Source: Sipunculus nudus (Eukaryota > Annelida > Sipuncula > Golfingiida > Sipunculidae). Taken from it: a DNA stretch of 64,000 nucleotides. The position numbers and the translations under genes are program-made. The stretch lies in assembly GCA_026874595.1 (NCBI GenBank), contig CM049313.1, positions 14,381,508-14,445,507 on the forward strand. The letters run 5' to 3'. A model generated the notes under the pieces. The model was not told the origin of the DNA, made no database searches, and worked only from the letters and a program-made list of their open reading frames with translations. Shown here in pieces: positions 12,101 to 27,100 of the stretch (its first letter is position 1; each line of letters begins with the position of its first letter).

Positions 12101-15100
12101 GGAGACCCATGATAAGTCTCCATGGACACAGGAAATTAGGTCTCTGTTACCCATATCCTTTGAGCTATGGCACTCCAAAGTACAGCTCAGAATAATGGAA
12201 AATTTGATACAAAAGCTGAAGTATCTGAACAACTAATGCAGAGATCACCATAATTGTTTTCATGGATATTGATCATGGAGTATTTCATCAGTTTCTGCAG
12301 ACTGGTGGCACCACCTGTATTTGTTCAGGTTTTTTTACGAATTTTTTCTCTATTTTTGAGACCTTTAAAGTTATGAACATCTGTTAACAGGGCACAAATC
12401 ATTAAAACTGGACCTAGAATCTTCATTCTTGACACACAGGGAGACCCATGAAAAGTCTCCATGGAAACCTGAAATTAGGTCTCTGTTACCCATATTCTTT
12501 AAGCTGTATGGCTCCAAATTACCCCCAAGAATAATGGAAAATTTGATACAAAAACTGCAGTATCTCAATAACTACAACACTGATGGTCATGATTTTCGGT
12601 ATACATATTGATCATGACCTGTTCCATCAGTTTCTGCAGACTGGGTGCGCCACCTCTATTTTTTTCAAATTTTTACGATTTTTTTTCTCTTTTTTTGATA
12701 CCTTTAAAGATGTGGTTATCTGTCAACAGGGTACAAATCGCAACAACTGGACCTAGAATCTTCATTCTTGTCATGCAAGAAGGCCCATGAAAAGTGCCTG
12801 TGGAAACTTAAAATTAGGTCTCTGTTACCCATATCCTTCAAGCTATAGGACTCCGAAGTATCCCTCAGAATAATGGACAATTTGATACAAAAGCTGAAGT
12901 ATCTGAACAACTAATGGGAGATCACCATGATTCTTTGCATGGATATTGATGTTTGTAAGTGTTTTTATTAGTTTCTGCAGACTGGTGGAGCCACCTGTAT
13001 TTTTGTACCCGCCAAAACGAAGTTTTGTGGATACCATGTTTTTGACCGGGTTCCTCCGCCGTTGCCGCGGTCCTTACAGAGAGCTCCTCTGGGACTTGAT
13101 TTTATCAGCTTTCAAAGCTCATAACTCGGGAACCGTTTGACTGATCAGGAAATAAAATTTATACTAATGTAGCCCTTGGATAGCTCTATAACATACACAA
13201 AAAATGGTGGCGCCACCTGTAACCATGTTTGCACAGTGTCCATCTGTTCATCTGCCTTTGGTTAAAATCACTCATATCTCTGCAGTGAATTGACTAATTC
13301 ACCTGAAATTCGGCATGCGTATACATCCTGGATAGCTTTCTTGATTTTATGACAGGTGGCGCCACCTACATTCTCATTCACGCTGATGACATCCAAGCTC
13401 ATATTTCGGGAACAGTTTGACCGATTGGGCCAAAATTTTGCATGTATATAGATCTAACATAGCTCTTTATCATTCGCTAAACTGGTGGCGCCACCTGCAA
13501 CCATTTTTGCACAGCATCTGTCTGTTTGTCAGCCGTGCAATCATGTCACTCATATCTCGGCAGTGGTTTGACATATCTGCCTAAAATTTTGCAGTTTTAT
13601 ACATCCTCGATAGCTTTCTTGATTTTATGACAGGTGGCACCACCTACATTCACGTTCACGCTGATGACATCCAAGCTCATATCTCAGGAACCGTTTGACC
13701 GATCGGGCCAAAATTTTGCATGTGTATAGATCTAACATAGCTCTTTATCATACACAAAACTGGTGGCACCACCTGCAACCATTTTTGCACAGCATCTGTC
13801 TGTTTGTCTGCCGTGCAATAAAGTCACTCACATCTTGGCAGTGGTTTGACATATCTGCCTAAAATTTTGCATTTTTATACATCCTGGATAGCTTTCTTGA
13901 TTTTATGACAGGTGGCGCCACCTTTATTCTAGTTTATGCTGCAGACATCCAAGCTCATATCTCGGGAACCGTTTGAACGATTGGGCCAAAATTTTGCATG
14001 TGTATAGATCTCACATAGGTCTTTATCATACACAAAACTGGAGGGGCCACCTGCAACCATTTTTGCACATTTTGCACAGCGTCTGTTTGTTGGTCTGCCG
14101 TGGCCTAAAATCACTCATTTCTCTGTAGGGGTTTGACATAACTGCCTAAACTTTTGCAGGTTTATACATCCTGGATAGCTTTCTTGATTTTATGACAGGT
14201 GGCGCCACCTACATTCTAGTTAACGCTGCACACATCCAAGCTAATATCTCAGGAACCATTTGACCGATTTGGCCAAAATTGTGCTTGTGTTTAGATCTCA
14301 CATAGGTCTTTATCATACACAAAACTGCAACCATTTTTGCACAGCGTCTGTCTGTTTGTCTGCCGTGGGCTAAAATCTCTCATATCCATGTAGTGGTTTG
14401 ACTTTTCTGCCTAAAATTTTGCATATGTATACAACTTGGACAGCTTTCTGGATTTGTGGTAGGTTGCACAACCTACATACACATTTAGGCTGCAGACATC
14501 CATGCTAATATGCAACATCCCTCACTCTGTTTCCCCTTGCCACTCAATCCATGCCTCACTTCACTCTGATTTTGCAGATACACGTAGTCACTTGTCGGCT
14601 ACCCGTATTCTAGTTTTTAAAGTTTACACATTTTTTCTCTATTTTTCAGATATATAAATACAGACTAAATCTTGGCCTATTGGTTAATCTGTTTGATGCT
14701 TCAGTTGAATGGGTATCTACCATTCTGATGATAAAATTTCCTTTTGTGAATCTCTTCCCAGTCAGCTGAGCATCATGACCCATGGGTCACTTGTTTTCAG
14801 TGCGATAACTTTCCTTAATATTATACAATTTCATTCAAATTTGGTTCATTGATTGCTCTCGTGCATACCTTTGTTCCAGTTGGTTTAAGAGTGTCTATCT
14901 GAAAAGTCGGCCCATGCAGTGGATATTATATCACTGTAACTGTCTTGATATGTCTATAAGCCACTGGATCAAATTAAGCTGTACATAGTATTTAAACATC
15001 ATCCTGTTGTTAAAATCTGCCTGATCTATCTGTGTTCATATTTGTAGAATTTAAAGATGTACTGTTATGTCCTAGCCTGAATAAGTCAGGAAACAACATT

Positions 15101-18100
15101 TGATGAGACTTGTTTAATGCCTATCTTCCAACATGGCAAACAACAGACTGAAAGCCTGTACCATACATCATACAAAAAATACATAAGTGCAGATCACACT
15201 GATAGGTGGTAGTATCAGCTATACTACATATATTCACTACTATCAGCTAATGTATTTCAACAGTTTTTATGGGGAAAGAAGTATGTTTCTGGTTGTGGTC
15301 AGTTGGTTCTACTTTTCATATTATAACTTTGTCCATGTACCCGCCAAAACAAAGTTTTTCGGATACTTTGTTTTTGACCGGGTTCCGCCGCCACTGCCGC
15401 TTTCATTTCCGGAATAGAACTCTGAGACCAATGGACAGATTTTCCCAAAACTTTACATGATTATCGGGTCACATGTGAACTGGTGCTAAAACATTTTGCA
15501 TTGAGCTCTTGACCTTTCCTCTCTCAAGTGCGTCCATCTGTGCGTCTGTTTTGAAACATTAACCCACATATCTTGGAAACCGTTTGACCGATCAGGAAAA
15601 AATTTTTGCACAAAGTTAGCTCTTGGATATCTTTATAACATACATAAAAAATGGTGGTGCCACCTGCAACCATTTTTGCACAGCTTCCATCTGTTCATCT
15701 GCCTTGGGATAAAATCACTCATATCTCAACATTGGTTGGACTTATCCACATGAAATTTTGCATGTGTATACATGCGGGACAGCTTTCTTGATTTTATGAC
15801 AGGTGGCCCCACCTACATTCACATTTATGCTGAAGACATCCAAGCTCATATCTCCGGAACCGTTTGACTGATTGGGCCAAAATTTTTCATGTGTATAGAT
15901 CTCTCATAGCTCTTTATCATAGGGAAACTAGTGGCTCCACCTGCAACCATTTTTGCACAGCGTCCGTCTGTTCATCTGCCTTGGGGTAAAATCACTCATA
16001 TCTCGGCAGTGGTTTGACTTATCTGCCTAAAATTTTGCAGGTTTATACATCTTGATTAGCTTTCTGGATTTTGTTGCAGGTGGCACCACCTACATTTATG
16101 TTTACGCTGCAGACATCCAAGCTTGTGGTAGGTGGCGCAACCTACATACACATTTCAGCTGTAGACATCCATGCTAATATGCAACATACCTCACTCTATT
16201 TCCCCTTGCCACTCAATCCATGCCTCACTTCACCCGTCCCACTCTGATTTCGGTGGATACATGTAGTGGCTTGTCGCTACCCGTATTCTGGTTCATAATT
16301 TCTGTTCAGATAAACAATATTTAAGGATTATTTGTAAATTCATGAATATGAATCATCTTATTACAGTTTTTCCTGTCTAAGAGGGCAGTGTACTTGTTGC
16401 TGTGGAACATCCGACTTGGATATGAACATGCTGGCCTTGACTTCTGGTTGAGTTCCATCACTGTCCATGCACCTAAAACACCAATATTTGTTGTAGGAAC
16501 CCATGTTGACCAGGTGAGTAGTAAAGATGGTGGACTGAGGTGGATAAATTAATCAATTAGTTTATATTCACATGCTTAATTGTCCCTGTGCAGTTTTCAA
16601 ATCATTCATTTATTATTGTATAATATAAGACTATACTGTTTTGTTACTGCATGTTCACATTTATGCATGCAAGTAAAAAATCCAAATAAATTAACAACCA
16701 TAAAAAAGCTTTCATCTGAGTAAAAATTTTGCTGTAAGCATTTAATTCTTAATTACCATAAGTAGAGGTAATTTGTCATATAGATCGACTGAGTGAAACA
16801 AAGTTAACTTTGAACCCACAACCATATGTCCATGGTGTCATTTATAGGTTTTATTGTTGCTCTTAATAAGTAACATTCTTGCCTGTGGATAGATGCAGCA
16901 TCTTAACATTTAAAAGAATATAAGTTGATTTATTAAGGATTGACTCTCATCTCCAGGTTCCAAAGTTTGAGTTGCCTTTGAAAATGCTGAAGAAGAAGTA
17001 TTCCCAAATTGTAGGATTTCACTTTGTCAGTTCACACACAGGCCAGGTAAAATAAATCATATAGCCAGTAGGCTTATTCTGTATGGCTTAATGCTTACAT
17101 TTTCAATGTCATATTTCTACTTCATAAAGATTGAAATTGATATTTGGTCCTGTTATACTAATTATTTTTAATGATTTTATTAGCTCAGCTGACTGAAAGT
17201 CATCTGAGCTATAGCGATCACTCTTTGTCCGTCGTCTGTCTGTCTGTCTGTCTGTCCGTCTGTCTGTCCGTTAACCAGGCACAAATCGTAACCACTGGAC
17301 CTGGAATCTTCTTACTTGACATCCAGGGAGTACCATGAAAAATCTCCTTGGAAACCTGAAATTAGGTCTCTGTTACCTATAACCTCTGAGCTATGGGGCT
17401 CCGAAGTACCCCCCAGAAAAATGGAAAATTTGATACAAAAGCTCAAGTATCTGAACAACTATTGCATTGATCACCATGATTCTGTGCATGGATATTGATC
17501 ATGGAATGTTTCATCAGTTTCTGCAGTCTGGTGGCGCCACCTATATTTTTTCGATTTTTACGAATTTTTTTCTATATTTTTGAGACCTCTTGAGATGTGG
17601 TCATCTGTTAACAGGGCACAAATTGTAATGACTGGACCTAGAATCTTCTCTCTTCAAATTCCGGGAGGCCCATGAAAAGTCTCTTTGGAAACCTGAAATT
17701 AAGTCTCTGTTACCCATAACCTCTGAGCTATGGGGCTCCGAAATACCCCCCAGAATAATGGAAAATTTGATTCAAAAGCTCCAGTATCTGAACAACTATT
17801 GCATTGATCACCATGATTCTTTGCATGGATATTGATCATGGAATGTTTCATCAGTTTCTGCAGTCTGGTGGCGCCACCTGTATTTTTTTTATTTTTAGGA
17901 ATTTTTTTCTCTATTTTTGAGACCTCATAAGATGTGGTCATCTGTTAACATGGCACAAATCGTAACAACTGGACCTAGAATCTTCTCTCTTGACATGCTG
18001 AGAGGCCCATGAAAAGTCTCCTAAAACACTTGAAATTAGGTCTCTGTTACCCATAACCGCTGAGCTATGGGGCTCCGAAGTACCCCCCCGAATAATGGAA

Positions 18101-21100
18101 AATTTGATACAAAAGCTCAAGTATCTGAACAATTATTATATTGATCACCATGATTCTTTGCATGGATGTTGATCATGAAATGTTTCATCAGTTTCTGCAT
18201 TCTGGTGGCACCACCTGTATTTTTTAGCTCAGCTGACTTTCAGTCATGCTGAGCTATAGCAATCACTCTTTGTCTGTTGTCTGTCTGTCTGTCTGTCCGT
18301 CCGTCTGTCTGTCCGTTAACCAGGCACAAATCATAACCGTTGGACCTAGAATCTTGTAACTTGACTTTCTGAAAGGTCCATGAAAAATCTCCTGGGAAAC
18401 CAGAAATTAGGTCTCTGTTACCCATATCCTGTGAGCTATCAGGCCCAAAAGTACCCCCCAGAATATTAAAAAATTTCATACAAAAACTTCAATATCTCAT
18501 TAACTACATCACTGATGGTCATGATTTTTGGCATACATATTGATCATGGAGTGTTCCATCAGGTCCTGCAGACTGGTGGCGCCACCTGTATTTTTCGATT
18601 TTTTGCGATTTTTTTCTCTATTTTTGAGACTTTTAAAAATGTGGACCTCTGTTAACAGGGCACAAATCGTAAAGACTGGATTTAGAATCTTCATTCTTGA
18701 CATTCTGAGAGACCTATAAAAAGTCTCCATGGAAACCAGAAATTAGGTCTCTGTTACCCATATCCTTTTAGCTATGGGGCCCCAAAGTACCCCCCCAGAA
18801 TAGTGAAAAATTTCATACAAAAACTTCAGTATCTCATTAACTACATCACTGATGGTCATGATTTTTGGCATGCATATTGATCATGAGATGCTTCATCAGT
18901 TTCTGCAGACTGGTGGTGCCACTTGTATTTTTCCATTTTTTACAAATTTTTTTCTCAATTTTTGAGACCTTTAAGATATGAACATCTGTTAACAGGGCAC
19001 ATATCATAACAACTGGACCTAGAATCTTCATTCTTTACACACAGGGAGACCCATGAAAAATCTCCATGGAAACCTGAAATTAGGTCTCCGTTACCCATAT
19101 CCATTAAGTTGTATGGCTCCAAAAGTACCCCCCTAGAATAATGAAAATTTGATACAAAAACTCCAGTATCTCCATAACTACAACACTGATGCTCATGATT
19201 TTTGGCATACATATTGATCATGACATGTTCAATCAATTTCAGCAGACTGGGTGCGCCACCTCTATTTTTTTTTTTCAAATTTTTACCAATTTTTTTCTTT
19301 ATTTTTGAGACCTTTAAAGATGTGGTTATCTGTCAACGGGGTACAAATTGTAACAACTGGACCTAGAATCTTCATTCTTGTCATGCAAGGAGGCCCATGA
19401 AAAGTGTCTGTTGAAACCTGAAATTAGGTCTCTGTTACCCATATCCTCCAAGCTATAGGACTGCAAAGTATCCCTCAGAATAATGGAAAATTTGATACGA
19501 AAGCTGAAATATCTGAACAACTAATCCAGAGACCACCATGCTTCTTTGCATGGATATTGAACATTAAGTGTTTTTATTAGTTTCTGCAGACTGGTGGAGC
19601 CACCTGTATTTTTTTTTTATTTTTTTTTCTATTTTTTAGATATATTAATACAGACACAATCTCAGCCTGTTGGTTAATCTGTTTGATGCTTCAGTTGAAT
19701 GGGTATATACTACCATTCAGATGATAAAACTTCCTTTTGCAAATCTCTTCCCAGTCAGCTGAGCATCATGACCCATGGGTCACTTGTTAGATTATATTAT
19801 AAAAAGAGTGAAGTAATGTATCAGCTCTAGATATAAATGACTTAATTAGCCCTTTAAAATTTATAGGTCATTTTATTTGAGAATCTTGTTAAATATGATT
19901 TGTTATACAAATATGGGATCATAAAACAGAGTAGTTCTGACCAATTACTCCATTTAAATGGCAACTGCAAAACTGTTTTTAATAAAAATTTATGCAATTT
20001 TAAACACCCCTAGAGCAGTCAATATCAAATTCAGACCCTATGTATTAATCATACCATTTTGAATACTGCTGACATTTGCTCTTGGTTTCATGAAGCTGCC
20101 GTTTTGAAAATTTTGTGTATTTTGTTTTTTTTTTATGATCCAAAGTCATTGATCCATGCTGACTGCTGAAGCACGAGCTGGCTTATATCAAGCAACATTC
20201 CTTGTACCTGCTAGATCTTCCATTTGATTAACAGTTGTCATGATATAGTTGCTTATTGTAATGCCTGTTTGAAAGAAATTTATGGGTAAGTCTGGTATTT
20301 ATATTTTAATTCATGGTGGTGGCACATCTTCTGTTTTTGGCTTTGAACTGTAAAAAATGATGCAAAGTCTGTCCTTAGGGGGCAAAAATTTGACACTATT
20401 TCTCAAATGGGCTGTTGCAGCACCATATATCAGGAACTACACAAGATAACCCTGCCAATGCAGTTCAACCTATGGATAACCCATCCTGCACAAACTCAAT
20501 TTATTCCCATGGAACTCTGCCCTTGTCAGCTTACCCTATGGAAAACCGTTCCCACACAAACCTTACCTATGTCCAGCAGACCTGTCCGAAATGCAAGAAT
20601 GATTAAAATGCTAGTTATACAAATAGATTTTTGTTCTGGCAGGGACTTAAAGAACTGGAGCAGCACATCCATCAGGTATCACTGCAGCAGTCATACATTG
20701 GAGAACAAGTTCCAGCTGCATGGCTCATCTTTGAAAAAACTGTAACAAGGTAGTTCATGCTGTTATCATGTGATCAGTTTATCTCTTTACTTGTGCTTCA
20801 TCAACAACCAATTGATAAGAAATTATTTAAGCTTTTTATAAGAAATGCCACCACAATGATAATTACGTTCATTTTAATTATGACCTTGAACCCCTTTCCA
20901 AACGAGGACCTTTTTTCTTTCATTTTTTTTTTCAGAGGTTTTTTTAGCCCTCAGCCCTTAGGCTGATGGGCTATTGTCGTCACCCAAGCTGTCTGTCCGT
21001 CCGTCCGGCATCCATTAACTTTTACCTTGTGAGCGGGATATCTTGAAAAGGATTCACCGTCAGAATTTTATTTCCTTGGTAAAGATGTATATCAACAAAA

Positions 21101-24100
21101 TCTCGGTCAAGTTTGAAGATGGGTGACCTTGACCTATTTTCAGTTCACTCTGAACTTATGCCATGGCGCAGCATCCACCGTCCACTGTCAACTGTCCACT
21201 GTCCACCGTCTGTTACCAAATATCTCAACAGCCTAAGCAGCTTCCATCATGAAACTTTGCAGAATTAATGATCATGGGATGGACATGCAAAAATAAGCTT
21301 TTGGTGGCACCATCTATGTTGACCTACTTTCTGCGGGACGAAATGATCTTTTCCATTTCTTCCAAGATAAGTCATAAAGTATTAATATTTTGGCACTCAT
21401 ATCATAGTCAACAGTTCCTTAGAAGAAGGGGAATAATTTGTGTGTAAATTCAGTCAGGTCATTTTCAAGATGGCGTCTCTAAGGAACTTCAAATTGTGAC
21501 AATTGCAAAAATTGACAACTTGATGTGTTTCCATACAGGATGTATTGTCTGTTACCAAATATCTGAGCAACTGCTGCAGCCTCCAGTTTCAAATTTCACA
21601 GGAATGTTGATCATGTGACTGCTGAATGATTTTGACCTCCAGGTGGTGCTACCTTTGTTGACCTACTTTCTGCAGGACAAAATGGTCATAGTCAACAGTT
21701 CCTTAGAGGAAGGGGAATAATCTAAGGAACTGCTGCAGCCTTCAGTTTCAAATTTCACAGGAATATTGATCATGTGACTGTTTAATAATTTTGATCTGCA
21801 GGTGGCACCACCTGTGTTGACCTACTTTCTACGGGCTGTAATGGTCTTTTCCGCTTTTATCCATAATATGTCATTAAGTATTTATTTGTTATTATCTGCC
21901 AAAACAGAGTCTCCTCTGAGACTCTTGGACTGATCTCTCTGAAACATTTTTTTTTTAATCACCTGCCAAAATGCACAGTAATTCACAGAGTGAACATTAG
22001 ACCCCTGGGTCTCTTGTTCTACATTTTAGAGCTGATTATAGAAAAACACTTAGATGCTTATTACTCAGGAACCATTTGGTGGATTTTTACAAAACTTACT
22101 ATGATTATTGGGACTGATAGTCTGTACCTGCCACACAGGTTTGGTGGCGCCACCTACAATTTCTGATTTTAAATGAATTTTTATCGGATTTTTCAACTTT
22201 GGGCTAGTGAGCAGGATATCTCTAAAAGGATTCACTGTAGGAACTTTATTTTTTCGGTGAAGATGTATATTGACAAATTCCAGTCAAGTTCGAAGATGGG
22301 TGACCTTGACCTATTTTTCTACGTTTTAGAGCTGATTATAGGAAAAACATTTAGAAGCTTATTTCTCAGGAACCATTGGGTGCATTTTCACAATACTTAC
22401 TATGATCATAGGGACTGATAGTCTGTAACTGCTGCACAAGTTTGGGGGCGCCACCTACAATTTCTGATTTTTTAATGAATTTTTCTTAAATTTTTCAACT
22501 TTGGCCTTGTGAGCGGGATGTCTCTAAAAGGATTGGCAATAGGAATTTTATTTCTTTGGTGAAGATGACTATATCGACAAAGTCTTGGTCAAGTTCAAAG
22601 ATGGGTGACCTTGACCAACTTTTCAAGGTCACAGAGCTTTTAATAGAATAAAACTTAGAAGCTTATTTTTCAGGAAGCATTTGGTTGATTGTTATTTATC
22701 ATGGTACATACCTCTCCATTATAAATTTATAAGTGAGACATGTACAGATATATACATCCATGTGAGATCAGATATTTAGTACTTGTTACTGTTACCACCT
22801 CTAAACACTGTTCTTTTGGCTGAGGGCTTTTGTCAGCTTCTGCTGATATTCTAGTTTCTAGTCTTTTTGGATTGGACCCTCCCAATTCCAATAAACCTGA
22901 TCTGCCCAAGTACAAGCATATCACCAGTTCTGTTCATTAATTTGAATGTATAAATGTCCATAAATCAATTTTTTGCATGGATTTGCTGTCAAATATATTG
23001 CATTAGATTATATAGTAACATATATGTATGTTGTACCATGTGCCACAATAAATGGTAACCTATACATAACATGTTATTGATATTACAGCAAGAGGCATGA
23101 GAGTCCAGTACTAGAGTACAAAGCTGTGGAGCAGGCTGCTATAAACTCCGGAATATTTGATGAAAGGGAGGCAAGTATTTGAATGAATTTGAATGAGTTT
23201 TTATTCAGAAAATATAGGCCTCAGGCCCATAGCTTCACAATAAGATTCACATAATGCATTAATACATAGTCACATGACTTAATACTCAAAACATTAAAAT
23301 ACAAAATCAAAGAACAAAACAACAACAACAACAACAACAAAATAAAAAAAATAATAACAATCTTATCAGTATCAACAAAAATCAATTATAATAATAATAA
23401 TAATTGTAATAATAATGGATAATAAATAATGGTAATAGAATAAATAATGCAAACATACATAATAAATAATAAATAGAAGAACAAATATTGTACATAACAA
23501 GGGTATAAATGAGTAACATTAGTTTTGATTATGATTTACAGTTTACACCGATTTTAGCAACACATTTAAATATCTAATCTATACTGTATATACAAACCTG
23601 TTTCTAGTGCCTTACAGTCAAATTTCCAATTGGAAAGGAAAGCCATCAAGACAATTTAAATCAATTACAAGAAACTGATGTTTGTAGAACTCTATAAGAA
23701 GGGCTAGTCAACTGAAAATGTGTATATTAACATTAAACATTATCATTTTTGCGATGCGATATATATTCATGAAATTTTAACATAATTCTAAGTTTAGATG
23801 TGATGCAAACATTATTCAGTTGTTCACTCCTGCATAAAAGTGGTTATAACAGTCCTGTTATTTACATAAAAGAATAAAACACAATTGACATAATCATCAT
23901 AATGGCAGTTCAGTCCAAAACTATATTTTCATTTATGATATTCATCATTTGCGAAAATGGAAACCTTTAAATGATTATAATAAATAAATAACCTGGTAGA
24001 ATTTATATTATGTATCTACAACATTCATATCACATTATATAACACTGTTGCATTGATGCAAGAAAGTTGCAATATATTCATCTGTTGTGCATACATCTAT

Positions 24101-27100
24101 GTACTAAGTAAACCAGGTAGCAATACCTGTTTACCTTGCATTGGAAACATCATTTATATACATTTAGCAAATGCAGGTACATTAATTAAATTAAAAGTCT
24201 GTGCAAAACACCAGAGCAGTTTTTATAGTTTATCTATTACAATCCGGGTTGTTATTATTTGTGATGAAAATGCAAAATTAGATATTTATAATAATTTATT
24301 AAAAGGATCACACAATCCAACATTTTCAATACTCATTGTTATTGTTCCTAGAATATAATAAAAGTTTAAATTACCCAATAAAAATACATATATTTTCTCC
24401 TCAGGTTATCATACAAAGGACATTTCATAATGAAATGGTATTCATTTTCTACATATGCTTCTCCATGGTTTAAGCAGTATCTACAGAGTCTGTCTTCCCA
24501 ATTTATTTTCTTATGATGACCACGTTCTATTTCTAGTTCATGGGAAGATGTTCTTAGTCTTCCCAAACTAGGGAGGCAAGTATTTAAAACAGCGTACCAG
24601 TTTATCTCCATGTGACATCTGAGGCATTATACAGTGATACAGCTTATTTGGTGCCAATTAAGATCAGTCAGTGTGGAACCCTGTATATAATATTACTCTA
24701 TACTACTTATCTGCATTTGTGTGAAATGATAATCAAGGCTGTATATAAGAAGTTCGGAGAGTTCAGACTATAATTCAAGGTTAAATTAATAAGTGAAAAA
24801 ACTAAATTAATAATAATTGTGAATGTTGATTGCACCAATTTGACTTCTATATAAGTCATGATATATGTTTCAGTTTATCTGTTTTTATCAACAAGTTTAA
24901 GTTATATCATTAAATATTTAATTAATTTTAATGGACATGATATTAAGGTGAAGGAGGCTGTTCAGTTCCTGCATCACTTGGGATCCCTGCAGCACTTCAA
25001 CCATCCAGGGTTAAGGGACCAGGTGGTCATCAATCCTCAGTGGATTGTGGATGCTATGGCTTGTGTTGTGTCTGTAAAAGATTCTACCATCCAAGTAAGG
25101 TTAACAAAAATAATGGTGTAACTCACTTAAAAATTTAATGAGGGTAAAAATACACTTACAAGTGCAAGGATACATGCATGCCCTCATGCAGTCCTGTAAA
25201 TTTTATGTGTATGTCTAATATACCTTGAGCCAGAATAGGTAAACCTGCATAGCTAGCTGAATGTTTTAATTTATTACCCATAGAACTTACATTTAAATTT
25301 AATCTGCATTATAAAGTCCCATGATAAAACAATTAAGATTCTATAATTAAATCTTAGAGATATGTTTGCAAAAGCATGTGTTTTTTGAAAATATTAAACA
25401 AAATTAATGTTTTCATCACTCTTTGATACTTTTTACATGAACTTTTATCACTTTTTTCAAGGTGAAATTCCTGAAACAATAGTAGAATACATGTAATTTT
25501 TTCTTTAATTAAGATTCAAGTGACAACTTACCTTAAAAAAATCAGAATTATAAGTGATATTTTTCGATGTTATATTTTTTACTTGTCTTGCTTTATAAAA
25601 TGTTTTCTTTGATAACATTACTGTTAACTGTCATTCAGGTACATTTGCCAGAATGTTTGCATTTTTAAGGATGGAAAGCTGTATCACAAAGACTTAGCCA
25701 AGATATGGGCCAAATATCCAACCAGCCTCCAGAAATGGTTACTTCATCTGACTGAGGAGTTTGACCTGACCTTCCCCCTTGAAGGTCAAAACCTGAACTT
25801 GGTTCCCTGTCTTTTGCCAGAAAAAGAACCACAGGTAACTTTAGTTGTAAATTTGTTCTTCAGGCTTTAGAAATATGAAGATATCTTAATAAACAATATA
25901 TTATTTCATGACTGATTTTATGATTAGGGAGTGCAAGATAAATTATATGATTCTTGGTTCGAAATGTAGTTTTGTTTGGAAAGAGATAAGTTATGCACTG
26001 GACTGTAAAACAGAGTAAAAAGCTGTGTAGCATGTGATAAGAGTTTAGTTTCTTCAATTTGTCTTTATCTTAAGATAAAATAGTATTCAAAGAATTATTA
26101 TTTATCTGTCTTTTCCATACTTAATTTCCTTCTCTAAGTACAGTATGGATATGAAATGCTATGCACACATAAATCAGCTGTGCATAAGAAAACACCATAT
26201 CATATTAAATTAAGTGTATACAACAAAAATATCTAGACTCATAACAGGTACAAGCTTTAGTATTGTGTGTTTCCTGTAGATAAGGCAAGTTTAAGCTGAG
26301 TTATTATTTGACAGTTTGACTGGCCAGATGCAGACAGAGAGAATGGGATCAAGGAGATGAAGATGATCTACAAGTTTACTTACCTGCCTGCAGGTCTGTT
26401 TAATAGAGGACAGGTAGGCAGTGTTCTCTACCATGCCAAACATAAGTTAAAGTAAGATTAATTATTATTAATAATTTTATTGAAATAAAATAAGTTTAGC
26501 AGTATTTATTAATTAATAGGTCAGTCAATATAAGTCTAGTCACCAAGATCATGGAAAAACTACTGAACTGATTCCTGAAAACTGTTGAGGGGTTGAACAT
26601 GCTAGTATGGATCCCAATAAAGGGCCAAATGTGGTAGAATTGTAAAATATAAACAGATGTTTGCACATTACTAGTTTTCAAGGTTTGCTTATATTTGTCA
26701 GGTGCGACTGTACCAATTTTCAGACAGCTCAGTCATGTGGAAGAAAGGATCACTGCTGCACAAAAATAAGCACCAAGGACTTGTTACACAAACAAGGTAG
26801 TACAGTATATACGGTAATCAAGTATAGTGTCTGTACATCAAATGCTACTACATAAAAACTTTTGTTCTGGAAAGAAATTGAAGACACAGGAATTAGATCT
26901 TGTATATTAATAGAGGGAAAAGTTGTCTTAAAAGTAACTGTTGGTAAGTACAACCAGTCATGAAACATTTTATGAACTTTTTATTTAGAGAGCATCAAAG
27001 TGAGTAGCTCCAGCTTCTTTTAATCAACAAGTATTCAAAAGGTATTTAAAAATGTTTCTCGGGTAAGCATTATGAACCATGAGTCAACTTAAGAAATGCT

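Noticed and set aside
10551-13140. Many 60-110 codon frames with similar proteins on the minus strand of repeat A (again at 17.7-19.5 kb and 56.8-58.3 kb)
   Set aside because: The similarity follows from the tandem units themselves; frames break in most copies and no start or splice context is kept.
24053-24358. 101-codon plus-strand frame
   Set aside because: It lies antisense within the LINE 3' region.
26860-26955. Exon-like stretch ending in a good GTAAGT donor in the COR intron
   Set aside because: No AG acceptor in a workable frame (a stop precedes it), and the neighbouring exons join in phase without it.
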